DNA of 64,000 nucleotides, taken from contig JAJTHB010000001.1 in NCBI GenBank assembly GCA_021299465.1, forward strand, positions 34,492 through 98,491, in the 5' to 3' direction. Positions 11,415 through 20,904 of this stretch are shown piece after piece. Below the pieces are notes generated by a model, which saw nothing but the letters and a program-made list of their open reading frames with translations, searched no databases and was not told the origin of the DNA. Numbering within the stretch: position 1 is the first letter of the stretch; each line of letters opens with the position of its first letter. The DNA comes from Rickettsiales bacterium. GTDB lineage: Bacteria; Pseudomonadota; Alphaproteobacteria; Rickettsiales; SXRF01. The position numbers and the translations under genes were made by a program.

Positions 11415-11876
11415 TTACCTCTTATTTTTAGGATTCATTGCCGCGAAGTTATAGACTTCAGGCTTTTGCGCTTCCTGCTCATGCTGGGTGCCGGCATAGA
11501 CGCGAAGTTTGGTGAGTTGCTGACGGGCGAGCGGGCTTTCTTTTGGCATCATGCGCTCAACGGCTTTTTCAATCACGCGCTCTGGAAAAGCACCGTCCAA
11601 AATGAATTCAGCTGTCGGGCTTTTAATACCGCCTGGGAAACCAGTATGACGGTGATATTGCTTTACGGAGCGCTTCTTGCCAGTCATTTTGACCTTCTCG
11701 GCATTGATGATGACAACATGGTCGCCAGTATCAATATGCGGGGTGAACATTGTTTTATGTTTGCCGCGAAGAAGCTTCGCCACCTGTGACGCGAGGCGTC
11801 CAAGCACGACGCCTTCTGCGTCAATGAGTAGCCATTTCTTATTTACTTCAGAAGGCTTAGCCGAATAGGTCTGCAT
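11415..11876 (-). CDS. rplM: 50S ribosomal protein uL13
   Basis: Early-assembly large-subunit protein. Diagnostic stretches are [34 protein letters not shown] and [12 protein letters not shown], with the alphaproteobacterial-length C-terminus ending NPKNKR. It is the first gene of rplM-rpsI. The 93 nt between it and the PAS gene should carry the ribosomal promoter. Confidence 0.97.
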   Translation of the reverse strand: MQTYSAKPSEVNKKWLLIDAEGVVLGRLASQVAKLLRGKHKTMFTPHIDTGDHVVIINAEKVKMTGKKRSVKQYHRHTGFPGGIKSPTAEFILDGAFPERVIEKAVERMMPKESPLARQQLTKLRVYAGTQHEQEAQKPEVYNFAAMNPKNKR

Positions 11877-11969
11877 AAAAAAACCAACATTAAAATGCGA
11901 AAAATTTCAAAAAAGGAGCTGGAATCTATTGGATGAAGCAAGCCAAGTCAACAGCTATTTAGGGGATTT

Positions 11970-12419
11970 TTATGCTGTGTAAATCTTATAGCGCATCCCG
12001 CCAAAAACGGCCTTTACATCACCCTCTTCGCCAAGCGGCAGCAAGCATTGGCGGTACTTGACCATGTCGCCTCGGATATTTCGGAACTCCCCCTCATCCA
12101 CCACGGGTGCTTTGCTGTGGATAATTTCCATGTAGCAATCAGCCATACGGTCAGCATTAGGGGACACCAAACCATTGGTATCTCCCTCAGCAAGGCCGCC
12201 CTGATAGGCTTTTTTAATCTCAGGACCAAGGTAGGTATATTGATAACCCTCCTTGCCCATATCCTTCACATTGAGCAGGAAACAATAATCCCAGAGGTCA
12301 CTAATCGCGTCTGGGTCCACATCCTGCTCTCGCGGCATATCTCGCCCCGCCCTGAGCTTTTCCCAATACGCCATGAGCCGAACTGTGATACGGCGCTCAT
12401 TAACTGATGAAGCCATCAT
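11970..12419 (-). CDS. PAS-domain protein (PAS_5 type)
   Basis: Small single-domain protein, 149 aa. The N-terminus (LMAYWEKLRAGRDMPREQDVDPDAI) and the mid-part (FLLNVKD, YTYLGPEI) match the PAS_5 family, which is common in Alphaproteobacteria and usually of unknown signal. The C-terminal strands (YRQCLLPLGEEGDVKAVFGGMRYK) complete the fold. There is no output domain, so it probably acts by protein contact. It stands alone, between the pst operon and rplM. Confidence 0.8.
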   Translation of the reverse strand: MMASSVNERRITVRLMAYWEKLRAGRDMPREQDVDPDAISDLWDYCFLLNVKDMGKEGYQYTYLGPEIKKAYQGGLAEGDTNGLVSPNADRMADCYMEIIHSKAPVVDEGEFRNIRGDMVKYRQCLLPLGEEGDVKAVFGGMRYKIYTA

Positions 12420-12499
12420 AACACCCTGAAATGGATAAAATTTTATAGAATATTATAGCACAAAAACCCGCTTGGGTCTAGCCGTGTTGAATATACAGG

Positions 12500-12523
12500 A
12501 TCCCCGCTTTAAGCAGGGATTTT
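12500..12523. terminator. stem-loop downstream of pstB
   Basis: ATCCCCGC and GCAGGGAT pair with one wobble around TTTAA. A short T-run follows in the plus direction only; on minus, downstream of pstB, the stem has no U-tract. It may block read-through or stabilise the 3' end of the pst message. Confidence 0.5.
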
Positions 12524-12524
12524 A

Positions 12525-13280
12525 TCAGCCGTAACGCCCCATAATATAGTCCTGCGTCTGTTTATGGACGGGGGCGGAAAAGATTTGTTTGGTATCGCCT
12601 GTTTCGATCACCTTGCCCAAATGGAAAAAACAGGTTTGCTGGGATACGCGCGATGCCTGCTGCATCGAGTGCGTCACGATAATAATAGTGTAATGCTGCC
12701 TGAGTTCAGCGATCAGCTCCTCGATGCGCGCGGTGGCAATGGGGTCGAGCGCCGAACATGGCTCATCCATCAGCACAATTTCAGGATTGACGGAGAGCGT
12801 CCGCGCAATACAGAGGCGCTGTTGCTGGCCTCCCGATAAGCCGGTTGCCATATCATGCAGTCGGTCTTTGACTTCATCCCACAGGCCCGCGCGAATCAGG
12901 CTGCGCTGAACCAGCTCATCCATCTCGGCCTTGCCAGATACCATATGATGAATGCGCGGACCGTAGGCGATATTCTCATAGATGGTTTTAGGAAACGGAT
13001 TGGGTTTTTGAAACACCATACCGATCCATGAACGAAGCTGCACCACATCCTGCGACGGATCATTGATATCATCGCCATCGACCAGAATCTTACCCTCAAC
13101 TCGGCAACCTTCGATGGTGTCGTTCATGCGGTTGATGCAGCGAAGGAATGTCGATTTACCGCAGCCAGAAGGCCCAATGAGTGCCGTCACGGTTTTATCC
13201 TGAGCCTTAATATTCACATCAAACAGCGCCTGCTTAGCGCCATAAAACACATTCACATGCTGGGCAGAGAGTTTTGTCAT
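12525..13280 (-). CDS. pstB: phosphate ABC transporter ATP-binding protein PstB
   Basis: ATPase of the high-affinity phosphate importer. Walker [10 protein letters not shown], signature [15 protein letters not shown] and Walker [14 protein letters not shown] are intact. I start at ATG 13280, which overlaps the pstA stop (TGATG); an upstream TTG and GTG in the same frame are less likely. 251 aa is normal. Last gene of the phoR-pstC-pstA-pstB run; no phoU follows. Confidence 0.96.
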   Translation of the reverse strand: MTKLSAQHVNVFYGAKQALFDVNIKAQDKTVTALIGPSGCGKSTFLRCINRMNDTIEGCRVEGKILVDGDDINDPSQDVVQLRSWIGMVFQKPNPFPKTIYENIAYGPRIHHMVSGKAEMDELVQRSLIRAGLWDEVKDRLHDMATGLSGGQQQRLCIARTLSVNPEIVLMDEPCSALDPIATARIEELIAELRQHYTIIIVTHSMQQASRVSQQTCFFHLGKVIETGDTKQIFSAPVHKQTQDYIMGRYG

Positions 13281-14560
13281 CACCAACGAACCTCAAATTT
13301 TTTGCGTAAGAAAATAGCGAGCGCATTCATCGCAAGCAGTAAAACCAGAAGCACTAAAATACCAGCAGCTGTTTTTTCAACAAAGCCAGCCTCGGGGCTG
13401 CTCGCCCATAAGAAGATTTGTACAGGCATGGCAGTCGCGGGATCGGTAAAACCACGCGGCACGTCAGCAACGAAGGCAACCATACCAATCATCAGCAGCG
13501 GCGCGGTCTCGCCAATGGCGCGCGCCATGCCAAGGATCGTGCCAGTCATGATGCCGGGCATGGATAGCGGCAGCGTATGATGCCATACCACCTGCAATGG
13601 CGAGGCACCAAGCGCACGCGCCGCATCACGTATGGAATCTGGAATGGAACGTAAGGATGATCGGGTCGCGATAATAATCACCGGCAGCACCATGAGCGCT
13701 AGCGTCGCGCCACCAACGAGTGCCGCCGAACGCGGCATACCCATCACGTTGATATATATCGAAAGCCCTAGCAGCCCGAAGACAATGGAGGGAACCGCTG
13801 CAAGGTTATTGATATTGACTTCGATGATATCAACAAAGCGCCCCTTACCAGCAAATTCTTCGAGATAAACCGCGGTTGCCACACCCAGCGGGAATGCCAC
13901 CATCAGGCAGATAACGAGCGTCAGCGCCGAGCCGACCATCGCCCCTAAGAATCCAGCGCGCTCCGGTGTGCGTGAATCACCTTCACTAAGAAAAAGACTA
14001 TTAAATGAAAGCTCGACCAATTTTTTCGATTCGAGTGTTTTAAGCCAGCTGATTTGCTGATTATTCAAACGGCGGTCGGATTCAGGTGCGCGCTCATCCA
14101 CCTTACCTTTAAAATAAAGATCAGCGTTGCTGGAAAGATAGAGCGTGATGGTTTGGGTGGTACCGAGCAGGCCGCTATCGGCCAGGAGCAGGCGCTTGAT
14201 GGAAAGACCGGCGCTGGCGCTCACCAGACTGTAGAGTTTGCGAAGTTCACTTGGCTGTGTGACCTCAGGAAACTGCGTGCGCAGCGCCTGCTGGATCATG
14301 CGGTTATAGGCCGCAGGCGGCAGCGAGCCGGGATGTTTGCCTTCATCGATATCAAGCAGCGCCGCATCGAGCGCAACCGGTAGTGTTATCTTGCTGGCAA
14401 CAAACCCGGGCGCGCCACGCCAGAATAAACTGCCAAGTAGCAACACCAGCACCAGCACTGCAAAACCAAGAGCTGCCCTGCCATACCAGCGGAAACGCTT
14501 TTCTGCTTTGAGACGAATCTCTAAATGCTGATTATGCTTTCGCAGTGAATGACTAGTCAT
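13280..14560 (-). CDS. pstA: phosphate ABC transporter permease PstA with N-terminal extension
   Basis: Inner-membrane permease subunit. The C-terminal 240 residues carry the ABC-permease domain, with the coupling-loop motif [20 protein letters not shown]. At 426 aa it is well above the roughly 300 of E. coli PstA: an extra periplasmic region lies between TM1 (near residue 30) and about residue 195. This matches the DUF3333-type extension known from alphaproteobacterial PstA. It overlaps both pstC and pstB by a few bases. Confidence 0.93.
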   Translation of the reverse strand: MTSHSLRKHNQHLEIRLKAEKRFRWYGRAALGFAVLVLVLLLGSLFWRGAPGFVASKITLPVALDAALLDIDEGKHPGSLPPAAYNRMIQQALRTQFPEVTQPSELRKLYSLVSASAGLSIKRLLLADSGLLGTTQTITLYLSSNADLYFKGKVDERAPESDRRLNNQQISWLKTLESKKLVELSFNSLFLSEGDSRTPERAGFLGAMVGSALTLVICLMVAFPLGVATAVYLEEFAGKGRFVDIIEVNINNLAAVPSIVFGLLGLSIYINVMGMPRSAALVGGATLALMVLPVIIIATRSSLRSIPDSIRDAARALGASPLQVVWHHTLPLSMPGIMTGTILGMARAIGETAPLLMIGMVAFVADVPRGFTDPATAMPVQIFLWASSPEAGFVEKTAAGILVLLVLLLAMNALAIFLRKKFEVRW

Positions 14561-15506
14561 ACTGCTCCCGATATTTTTTCACGATCCGTAGCGCGATGAT
14601 GTTGAGCACCAATGTGACGCACAGCAGCGTGAGGCCAAGCGCAAAAGCGGCAAGCGTTTTAGGGCTATTGAATTCCTGATCCCCTACCAGCAGCTTGACG
14701 ATCTGCACCGTGACCGTCGTCACAGATTCAAGCGGATTAAAGGTGAGGTTCGCCGCCATACCGGCAGCCATCACGACTATCATCGTCTCGCCCACAGCGC
14801 GCGATACAGCGAGCAGCACCGCGCCCATGATGCCAGGCAGTGCCGCGGGCAGCACAACGCGGCGAATCGTTTCAGATTTGGTGGCGCCCAGCGCGTAAGA
14901 ACCATCGCGAAGGCTGCGCGGAACGGCGGTGATGATGTCGTCGGAGAGTGATGATACAAACGGGATAATCATAATACCCATCACGATGCCGCCGGTGAGC
15001 GCGCTCTCGGTTGAAATATCCAGCCCGACGCTATGGCCAAAGCCACGAAGCATTGGTGCGATGAACATGATCGCGAAATAGCCGTACACGACGGTTGGAA
15101 TGCCTGCCAATATTTCAAGCGCGGGCTTTAAGCTACTGCGCGTTTTCTTATCAGCATATTCCGCCATATAGATGGCGGAAAAAAGACCTACCGGAATCGC
15201 GATCATCATCGCAATCACCGTGATCAGGAAGGTGCCAAGGAAAAGCGGCACCGCGCCGAATGCACCACTAGATCCGGCCTGATCATCACGAATGGCCATT
15301 TGTGGGCTCCACTGAAGGCCAAACAGGAAATCAAAAAGCGGCACCTGCGAGAAAAATTTCAGCGCCTCAAAGAGCACCGAAAACACAATAGCAAGAGTAA
15401 TGAGGATCGAAGCGGCGGCCGCCAGCCACAAAGCCGCATATACCCCCCACTGGGTATATTGGGTTAGCGGGCTGATCGTTTGGGTTCTTAGCGAGCGTGC
15501 CGTCAT
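14553..15506 (-). CDS. pstC: phosphate ABC transporter permease PstC
   Basis: Partner permease of PstA, 317 aa. It shows several hydrophobic segments, the family stretch AEYADKKTRSSLKPALEILAGIPTVVYG and the coupling loop SYALGATKSETIRRVVLP. The 3' end overlaps pstA by 8 nt. A perfect 8-bp inverted repeat (15438-15459) lies in the codons for its N-terminal cytoplasmic region. Confidence 0.95.
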   Translation of the reverse strand: MTARSLRTQTISPLTQYTQWGVYAALWLAAAASILITLAIVFSVLFEALKFFSQVPLFDFLFGLQWSPQMAIRDDQAGSSGAFGAVPLFLGTFLITVIAMMIAIPVGLFSAIYMAEYADKKTRSSLKPALEILAGIPTVVYGYFAIMFIAPMLRGFGHSVGLDISTESALTGGIVMGIMIIPFVSSLSDDIITAVPRSLRDGSYALGATKSETIRRVVLPAALPGIMGAVLLAVSRAVGETMIVVMAAGMAANLTFNPLESVTTVTVQIVKLLVGDQEFNSPKTLAAFALGLTLLCVTLVLNIIALRIVKKYREQYD

Positions 15507-15523
15507 GCGGGCGCGACACTAGC

Positions 15524-16981
15524 CTAACTTACTTTTTCCGCCAAGTACTCTTTCTGTTTTTGTTCTAACTCAATGGCATCTTCATAAACCGGCAGGAAAA
15601 CACTGAAGGTACTTCCCTGCCCCACCTCGCTATCAATCGTAAGCACACCGCGGTGGCGATTAAGGATATGCTTAACGATGGCAAGACCAAGACCGGTGCC
15701 GCCAACCTTGCGCGTGCGGGCGCTATCAACGCGGTAAAAGCGCTCGGTAAGACGGGGAATATGCTCTTTGGGAATACCCTCGCCCTGATCCTCGACCGAG
15801 AAACATAGCGCACGAGTTAAATTCCTGAGGCTTGGGTCTTTGGGAATGTCATTACTGATTTTAGCCGTAACGACGATTTCTGAATCAGGGTTGGTGTATT
15901 TGATGGCGTTGCCAAGCAGGTTACGCACCACCTGCGCCAGCTCCTCATCCTCGCCTTTGGTCGCGGGCAATGAATCGGTGAGCTTCAGGCGAATGGTGAC
16001 ATTTTTCTGTTTGCACGCCCATTCAAAATGCTGCTTCTCCGCGCGGATAATGCGCAGCAGATCAACTTTGGATTGCGGTTTGCTCGCAGCATTCATTTCA
16101 ATTTTGGAAAGCGATAGCAGATCCGCGACCAGTTTCGACATGCGCTCAGCCTGGTCGGCCATCACTTTGAGGAACTCTTCGCGAGCCACCGGATCATCTT
16201 TCGCCGGTCCGCGCAGCGTTTCGATAAAGCCGATGATCGAGGCGAGCGGCGTGCGGATTTCATGGCTGGCATTGGCAACGAAATCGGCGCGCATGTGCTG
16301 GATGCGCTTTTGCGAGGTGATATCGGTCATGGTGATGACGATGGAAATGCCACCTTCAGAAGGAATCGGGAAGCGCTCGATTACCGCCTGGAAATCGCGC
16401 GAGATCGGCTCCTCCAGATGAAACTCCACCGCCTGACCGTTCAAATCCTCAATCACCGCCGTGATCGCCGAAAGCAATTTTTCATTGGGAATGATGTCGC
16501 GCAGATGGCGATGGGCGAGGTTCTGGCCAAAAATGTTGCGCGCGGCGCGGTTAGTGCGCACGACCAGCTTGTCGTCATTGGTCATGATCAGGATATCCGG
16601 CAGCGTATCAACGAGAATTTCGCGCTCGGTGATGATGGTTTCCATCTCCTGGCGCTTATTCTCCCACGAGCGCTGCAAGCGCGTGAGTGCGCCGGACAGC
16701 TCACCGACATTGGATAGAACGCTGAGATCAGGCGAGCGCACGCGCTTATCCTGCGCAAGGTCATTCACATAGCGTGTGAGCGCCGAAATATTGGACAAGA
16801 ATGGCAGCGCCAGCAGCAGCGACGCAAGCATGATGCCGCCGTAAGCATAAGCAAAATTGCGCACGCTTAAATCACCAAGCAGTACGAGCGCACCAAGCAC
16901 AGCAAGCGCCGGACTGGTGAGCACTAGCATGGTCTTGATAACCGTAATGAAGAGAATATTTGGCGCCGGTTGCATGAACAA
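15524..16981 (-). CDS. phoR: phosphate-sensing histidine kinase PhoR
   Basis: Two N-terminal membrane segments (about residues 12-36 and 45-65) are followed by a PAS domain (near 122-225), the dimerisation motif ASHEIRTPLASIIGF with His240, N box NLLGNAIKYTN, and G boxes DQGEGIP and GGTGLGLAIVKH. The position directly upstream of pstC, the PAS domain and the absence of a large periplasmic sensor support PhoR, which reads Pst occupancy. No cognate PhoB is in the window. It lies 11 nt downstream of trpS. Confidence 0.9.
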   Translation of the reverse strand: MFMQPAPNILFITVIKTMLVLTSPALAVLGALVLLGDLSVRNFAYAYGGIMLASLLLALPFLSNISALTRYVNDLAQDKRVRSPDLSVLSNVGELSGALTRLQRSWENKRQEMETIITEREILVDTLPDILIMTNDDKLVVRTNRAARNIFGQNLAHRHLRDIIPNEKLLSAITAVIEDLNGQAVEFHLEEPISRDFQAVIERFPIPSEGGISIVITMTDITSQKRIQHMRADFVANASHEIRTPLASIIGFIETLRGPAKDDPVAREEFLKVMADQAERMSKLVADLLSLSKIEMNAASKPQSKVDLLRIIRAEKQHFEWACKQKNVTIRLKLTDSLPATKGEDEELAQVVRNLLGNAIKYTNPDSEIVVTAKISNDIPKDPSLRNLTRALCFSVEDQGEGIPKEHIPRLTERFYRVDSARTRKVGGTGLGLAIVKHILNRHRGVLTIDSEVGQGSTFSVFLPVYEDAIELEQKQKEYLAEKVS

Positions 16982-16992
16982 TGTTTGAGATT

Positions 16993-17994
16993 CTAAAGTG
17001 AGAGGAATCCTACCAAATCTTTGACCTCTTTCATAGTGGCATTGGCACGCGTACGCGCACGCTCGGTTCCTTTGGTCAAAATCCCATCAAGGTAAGCTGT
17101 ATCTGCCATCAGCTCTCTCATTTTAGAGGTTATTGGCGATAGATGGGCAACCGCCACATCGGTGAGTTCTTTTTTGAAAGCTGAAAAATTCATGCCGGCC
17201 ACGTGCTGAAGTGCCTGCGCGCGCGTGATGTTCCTCAGCGCCGCATAAATATTGATAAGGTTAGCAGCTTCCGGCCGCGCAGCTTCATCATAATTCATGC
17301 CCTCCACCATATCGGATTTGGCTTTGCGGAATTTAAGCGCGATCGCGTCGGCATCATCGGTTAAGTTGATGCGAGAATAGTCAGACTCGTCGGACTTGCT
17401 CATTTTTTTCGTGCCGTCGCGCAGGCTCATCACACGGGTCGCCTCGCCCATGATGGCAGGCTCCGGCAGCGGAAATAGTTCCGTGCCATACGCGCGGTTA
17501 AAGGCGCCCGCAATATCGCGGCATAATTCGAGATGCTGCTTCTGATCCTCGCCCACCGGCACATGGCTGGGTTTATACAGTAAAATATCCGCCGCCATCA
17601 GAACCGGATAGCCATAGAGACCAAGCACTGCCTCTTCGCGGTGCTTGCCGGCTTTTTCCTTAAACTGGGTCATGCGGTTCAGCCAGCCCAGCGGCGTATG
17701 GCAATTTAAAATCCACCCCAGCTCGGCATGAGCGCTCACTGCTGATTGCGGGAAGATCGCGCTTTTTTCAGGGTCAATGCCGCAGGCAATATAGGCCGCA
17801 GCTGTCTCACGCACGCTTTGCCTGAGCTTACCTGGATCCTGAAACACGGTGATCGCGTGCAAATCCGCGAGAAACAAATAACATTCGGCAGATTCCTGAA
17901 GCTTTACCCAGTGGCGAATCGCGCCCAGATAGTTGCCGAGATGGAGGTTGCCAGTCGGCTGAACGCCGGAAAGAATACGGGTCATGGAGGTCAT
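16993..17994 (-). CDS. trpS: tryptophanyl-tRNA synthetase
   Basis: Class I synthetase that charges tRNA-Trp. The HIGH-equivalent is [12 protein letters not shown] and the KMSKS loop [10 protein letters not shown]. Full length at 333 aa. Two starts are possible (17994, or ATG three codons later); I keep the first. It heads the minus-strand run trpS-phoR-pstCAB, an unusual leader for a pst cluster. Confidence 0.96.
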   Translation of the reverse strand: MTSMTRILSGVQPTGNLHLGNYLGAIRHWVKLQESAECYLFLADLHAITVFQDPGKLRQSVRETAAAYIACGIDPEKSAIFPQSAVSAHAELGWILNCHTPLGWLNRMTQFKEKAGKHREEAVLGLYGYPVLMAADILLYKPSHVPVGEDQKQHLELCRDIAGAFNRAYGTELFPLPEPAIMGEATRVMSLRDGTKKMSKSDESDYSRINLTDDADAIALKFRKAKSDMVEGMNYDEAARPEAANLINIYAALRNITRAQALQHVAGMNFSAFKKELTDVAVAHLSPITSKMRELMADTAYLDGILTKGTERARTRANATMKEVKDLVGFLSL

Positions 17995-18050
17995 AAGGAT
18001 GGATATAGCAGTAACATCAGAAGTTTACAGCGCTTTTTTAAACGGCTGAA

Positions 18051-18068
18051 TTGTCACCAAATCGTCAC
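18051..18068 (+). promoter_or_regulatory. Pho-box-like direct repeat
   Basis: TTGTCAC, CAAA, TCGTCAC: two 7-mers at an exact 11-bp period, close to the PhoB consensus CTGTCAT-N4-CTGTCAT. The site is about 55 bp upstream of the hypothetical gene at 18123 in the activating orientation, and about 57 bp upstream of trpS on the other strand. PhoB itself is not in the window. Confidence 0.55.
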
Positions 18069-18122
18069 ATGATTTTGGCTTTTTTCATGGTAGATTTGAA
18101 AATGAGGAGTCGTGTTTAAACG

Positions 18123-19190
18123 ATGGTCATTGCCGCCGCCAATTCTGAAAGTGCCAAGCAGAAACCGCCTGAGACACAGGCGGCGGCTAGCGATGCGCCC
18201 AAAGCTCAGCCGGATGTATCGAATGCGCCTAACTGGGCGAAGAAGCTCGGCCATGCGGCGTTTGAGCACCGCGATCATTTTAACAGCACCACCGGCAGCA
18301 TCTTATGGCGCAATATCGCCAAGGGCACGGTGGCGTGGGTGCCGACCGTCGTTGCCTTCACCGGCAACCGCTATTTGTTCAAAGCGCTGACGACGGAAGC
18401 GAAGCTGGGTAAATATCTTGCGCCTACCGCGAAAGAGCTTCTTGCCCATCCGTTTGGCGGCAAGGCGATTGAAAATACCAGCTTTGTTCTGGCAGGTTTT
18501 ACCACCTATCGCTCTTTCATCAAATTCTGGCAGCGCGCCTATGACCGTGTGTTCAAGGATGCCAAAACCGAAGCCGAGGCGATTGATGCAGTGGCGCATA
18601 TTCCGTCCAACATCATTCCCGATGCCAAGGACATCATCCCCCATGAATTTTCGAGCACCTTCCTTGCCGCACCGGTTCTTGCGATGGTGAGACTGGGTCT
18701 TAACCCAAGTCCGAAAGGCCCGCTTGATGGCCGTATGGATCTCGCCAAGGAAGGCTACCTGCACGACACCATCGCCGCCACCCTCGCCTATTCAGCATTC
18801 TTCGAGGTAAACGACCGCGCCTATGCCAATATCAGCGGCGGCAAAGATGCGGTGGATAAGATGTATTCACCGGTCAAAGACCCTAAGCATTATGACGAAA
18901 AGAAAAAATTCCGCTTCTTCACCGATGACGGCGTAGGGCGCATCGTGTTTCGCCGTGTCGGCTCAGTGCTGGCGGGTTTCGTGCCTTACATTGCGATCCA
19001 GCGCTATTCACGTGTTCATGCAGGCGATGTGAAGCCCTTTGAACATGGCTTCCTTAAAAACCTTACCAAGGAATATTCCAACCATGTCGCCTTCTCGGTC
19101 TATACCGCCGAATCAGAGCTTTATGGCAAGGCGTATGACAGGCTGTTTGAAAAGCTGGAAGCGAAAGATCAGGCCGCTTCGCTCAATTAA
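18123..19190 (+). CDS. hypothetical protein, possible phosphate-regulated gene
   Basis: Unrecognised 355 aa protein. The first 40 residues are Ala/Pro/Gln-rich and disordered by composition. The body has several moderately hydrophobic segments (around residues 72-85, 118-130, 178-192 and 285-298) between basic, aromatic-rich helices, which suggests membrane association rather than a classic transporter. No known motif is seen. The Pho-box-like repeat upstream suggests induction by phosphate starvation; this is inference. It is convergent with the next gene, with a 6-nt gap. Confidence 0.72.
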   Translation: MVIAAANSESAKQKPPETQAAASDAPKAQPDVSNAPNWAKKLGHAAFEHRDHFNSTTGSILWRNIAKGTVAWVPTVVAFTGNRYLFKALTTEAKLGKYLAPTAKELLAHPFGGKAIENTSFVLAGFTTYRSFIKFWQRAYDRVFKDAKTEAEAIDAVAHIPSNIIPDAKDIIPHEFSSTFLAAPVLAMVRLGLNPSPKGPLDGRMDLAKEGYLHDTIAATLAYSAFFEVNDRAYANISGGKDAVDKMYSPVKDPKHYDEKKKFRFFTDDGVGRIVFRRVGSVLAGFVPYIAIQRYSRVHAGDVKPFEHGFLKNLTKEYSNHVAFSVYTAESELYGKAYDRLFEKLEAKDQAASLN

Positions 19191-19196
19191 TGCCAA

Positions 19197-20156
19197 TCAG
19201 CGTTTAGCGATCAATTCACCGGCCTCAGCAGCAACGGCGCGGCTTTTAGCGACGAGCTCTTGGAAGCTATTTCGCATAGGTTCTTCAGACACAGAAAATC
19301 TAATGCTTGGCGAAGATACGGGTTTAATCTGCGAAGCGGCTTTCAGTTCTGCCTGTCTGGCTTGATCTTCCGGCGTCATCCACTGCCTGCCGAATTTTCT
19401 ACCACCCAAAACTTCTCCCATAAACTCAGAAGCTTCTGAGGCCAATTTAGGGACGTTGATCGCAAACAACGCTCCAAAAGAAGTCATTGCACCTGCAAAG
19501 TAAGCAGTTATCGCACCTGCATTAGCGGCGATAGCGGTACCTGTAAATGCTTCCACGCCTAGACCAGAAATCGCTCCTAATGCTGGTGCCAATGCATTTA
19601 CAGCGCCGCCGGTGTATATGAATGCCGCTGCCATGATAAGGCCTGCAGCCAATCCCACTCCTGCATAAAAAACACCAGTGTAGGGATTGAAATATTCATA
19701 GTAAGCTTTTCGTAGTTTTTTTCCTAAGCTCTGTTTTGTTTTTATCTCTGATCCAGTGTAGTGATCTATCTGTGCATTAAGGTCTTGCCTCAATTCATTT
19801 TCGATGGCTTTTTCTTTTTGTCTTTTCTCCGCTTCCTTAGCTGCAGCAGCAGCTCCGCCTGCTGCTCTACCAGCCATCACGCCGCCTGCAACACCCATCG
19901 ACATACCAACAGTTGCGAACACAGCTATGGATATTGGTAAAGTCGCGGCAAGAGGTACAGCCGCTAGTCCAAGCGCCCACGGCAGAACTGGAGAAGCAAG
20001 CCCCATTAAGGCACCGACAGCAGTACCCACAATACCCGCACCCCATAGCGAGCCACCAGTTCCAAACCAACTACCTCTAAGAGCCGCAGGGTAGTATGAC
20101 TTGACCTGAATCTTCTCTTTCTCGTCGCGAATGCGCTTGTCTAGTTCTTCTGACAT
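19197..20156 (-). CDS. hypothetical glycine-zipper membrane protein
   Basis: Unrecognised, 319 aa. The N-terminal 20 residues are charged (KRIRDEKEKIQVK). Two hydrophobic blocks very rich in Gly and Ala follow (about residues 30-110 and 165-240), separated by a Lys/Glu-rich helix. The spacing of small residues (GTAVGALMG, GVAGGVMAG) is of glycine-zipper type, which favours tight helix packing or oligomers. The C-terminus is soluble. Similar in build to the proteins at 8114 and 34086; homology is not demonstrated. Confidence 0.73.
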   Translation of the reverse strand: MSEELDKRIRDEKEKIQVKSYYPAALRGSWFGTGGSLWGAGIVGTAVGALMGLASPVLPWALGLAAVPLAATLPISIAVFATVGMSMGVAGGVMAGRAAGGAAAAAKEAEKRQKEKAIENELRQDLNAQIDHYTGSEIKTKQSLGKKLRKAYYEYFNPYTGVFYAGVGLAAGLIMAAAFIYTGGAVNALAPALGAISGLGVEAFTGTAIAANAGAITAYFAGAMTSFGALFAINVPKLASEASEFMGEVLGGRKFGRQWMTPEDQARQAELKAASQIKPVSSPSIRFSVSEEPMRNSFQELVAKSRAVAAEAGELIAKR

Positions 20157-20253
20157 AATCTATAAATTAGCACTACTCCAGCTTGTATAATAGCAGTAGC
20201 CCAGTAAATTTGTGTGAAGAATATATGACAAACAGCAGTAGAGTTTGACGAAT

Positions 20254-20904
20254 ATGACATCTCCGTTACACAGCGGCCAACCCCTTCATATTAAAAAATA
20301 TAAAGCTTATGTCAATCGCATCAAGGAGTTGCCTTGGACGCAGCTTTCTTCCCAAGAACTGCAGCAATTGATGGTGTTATCCTATAACTCAGCGGTTGAA
20401 TTTGCGGAGGCATTAAGGATTACGGCTCGTTTATACCCTAACGATGAGCGGCTTAAATCAATGGCGGATGGAGAGCTTAATACAAACAATTTACAGTTCG
20501 GCGATTATAATACAAAAGCCGATCACTGGGCGTTTTTGAAGCATTTTATTGACAAATACCGCATCGAAGCATCAGACAAAACCGAATCTGCAGGTCAGTA
20601 CTATCGCCGCTATTGCACGACGCTATCAGACAATGTAAGGGCAGCATCGATATTCAGCAGGGAAGAAGAATTATCAGGAATTTTCGAATGCATTTTGAAA
20701 GCAAAAGATTGGAGCGCACCCGGCTTGGACGCTTTTAGATATTATCTGGAAACACATATTTCTCTGGATAGTAACGAAGGCGGACATTATGAGCTGACCA
20801 GCCATTTCCCTATAGCTGAAGATTTATCGGGTTTTTACTTGGAACGACTACGTATGTATTTTTCTTTGCCGGGTTTTTCTCATTTCGCTGCGGATAAAAG
20901 CTAA
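20254..20904 (+). CDS. hypothetical helical protein upstream of hemB
   Basis: Unrecognised all-helical protein of about 216 aa, no membrane segment. I start at ATG 20254; an in-frame TTG lies three codons upstream. Conserved-looking acidic and His residues (DGELNTNN, DHWAFLKHF, HYELTSHF) recall multi-helical heme-oxygenase-like or PqqC-like proteins, a weak resemblance that I would not annotate from. Its stop overlaps the hemB start (TAATG), so it is translationally coupled to a heme gene. Codon use is more AT-rich than in hemB. Confidence 0.72.
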   Translation: MTSPLHSGQPLHIKKYKAYVNRIKELPWTQLSSQELQQLMVLSYNSAVEFAEALRITARLYPNDERLKSMADGELNTNNLQFGDYNTKADHWAFLKHFIDKYRIEASDKTESAGQYYRRYCTTLSDNVRAASIFSREEELSGIFECILKAKDWSAPGLDAFRYYLETHISLDSNEGGHYELTSHFPIAEDLSGFYLERLRMYFSLPGFSHFAADKS

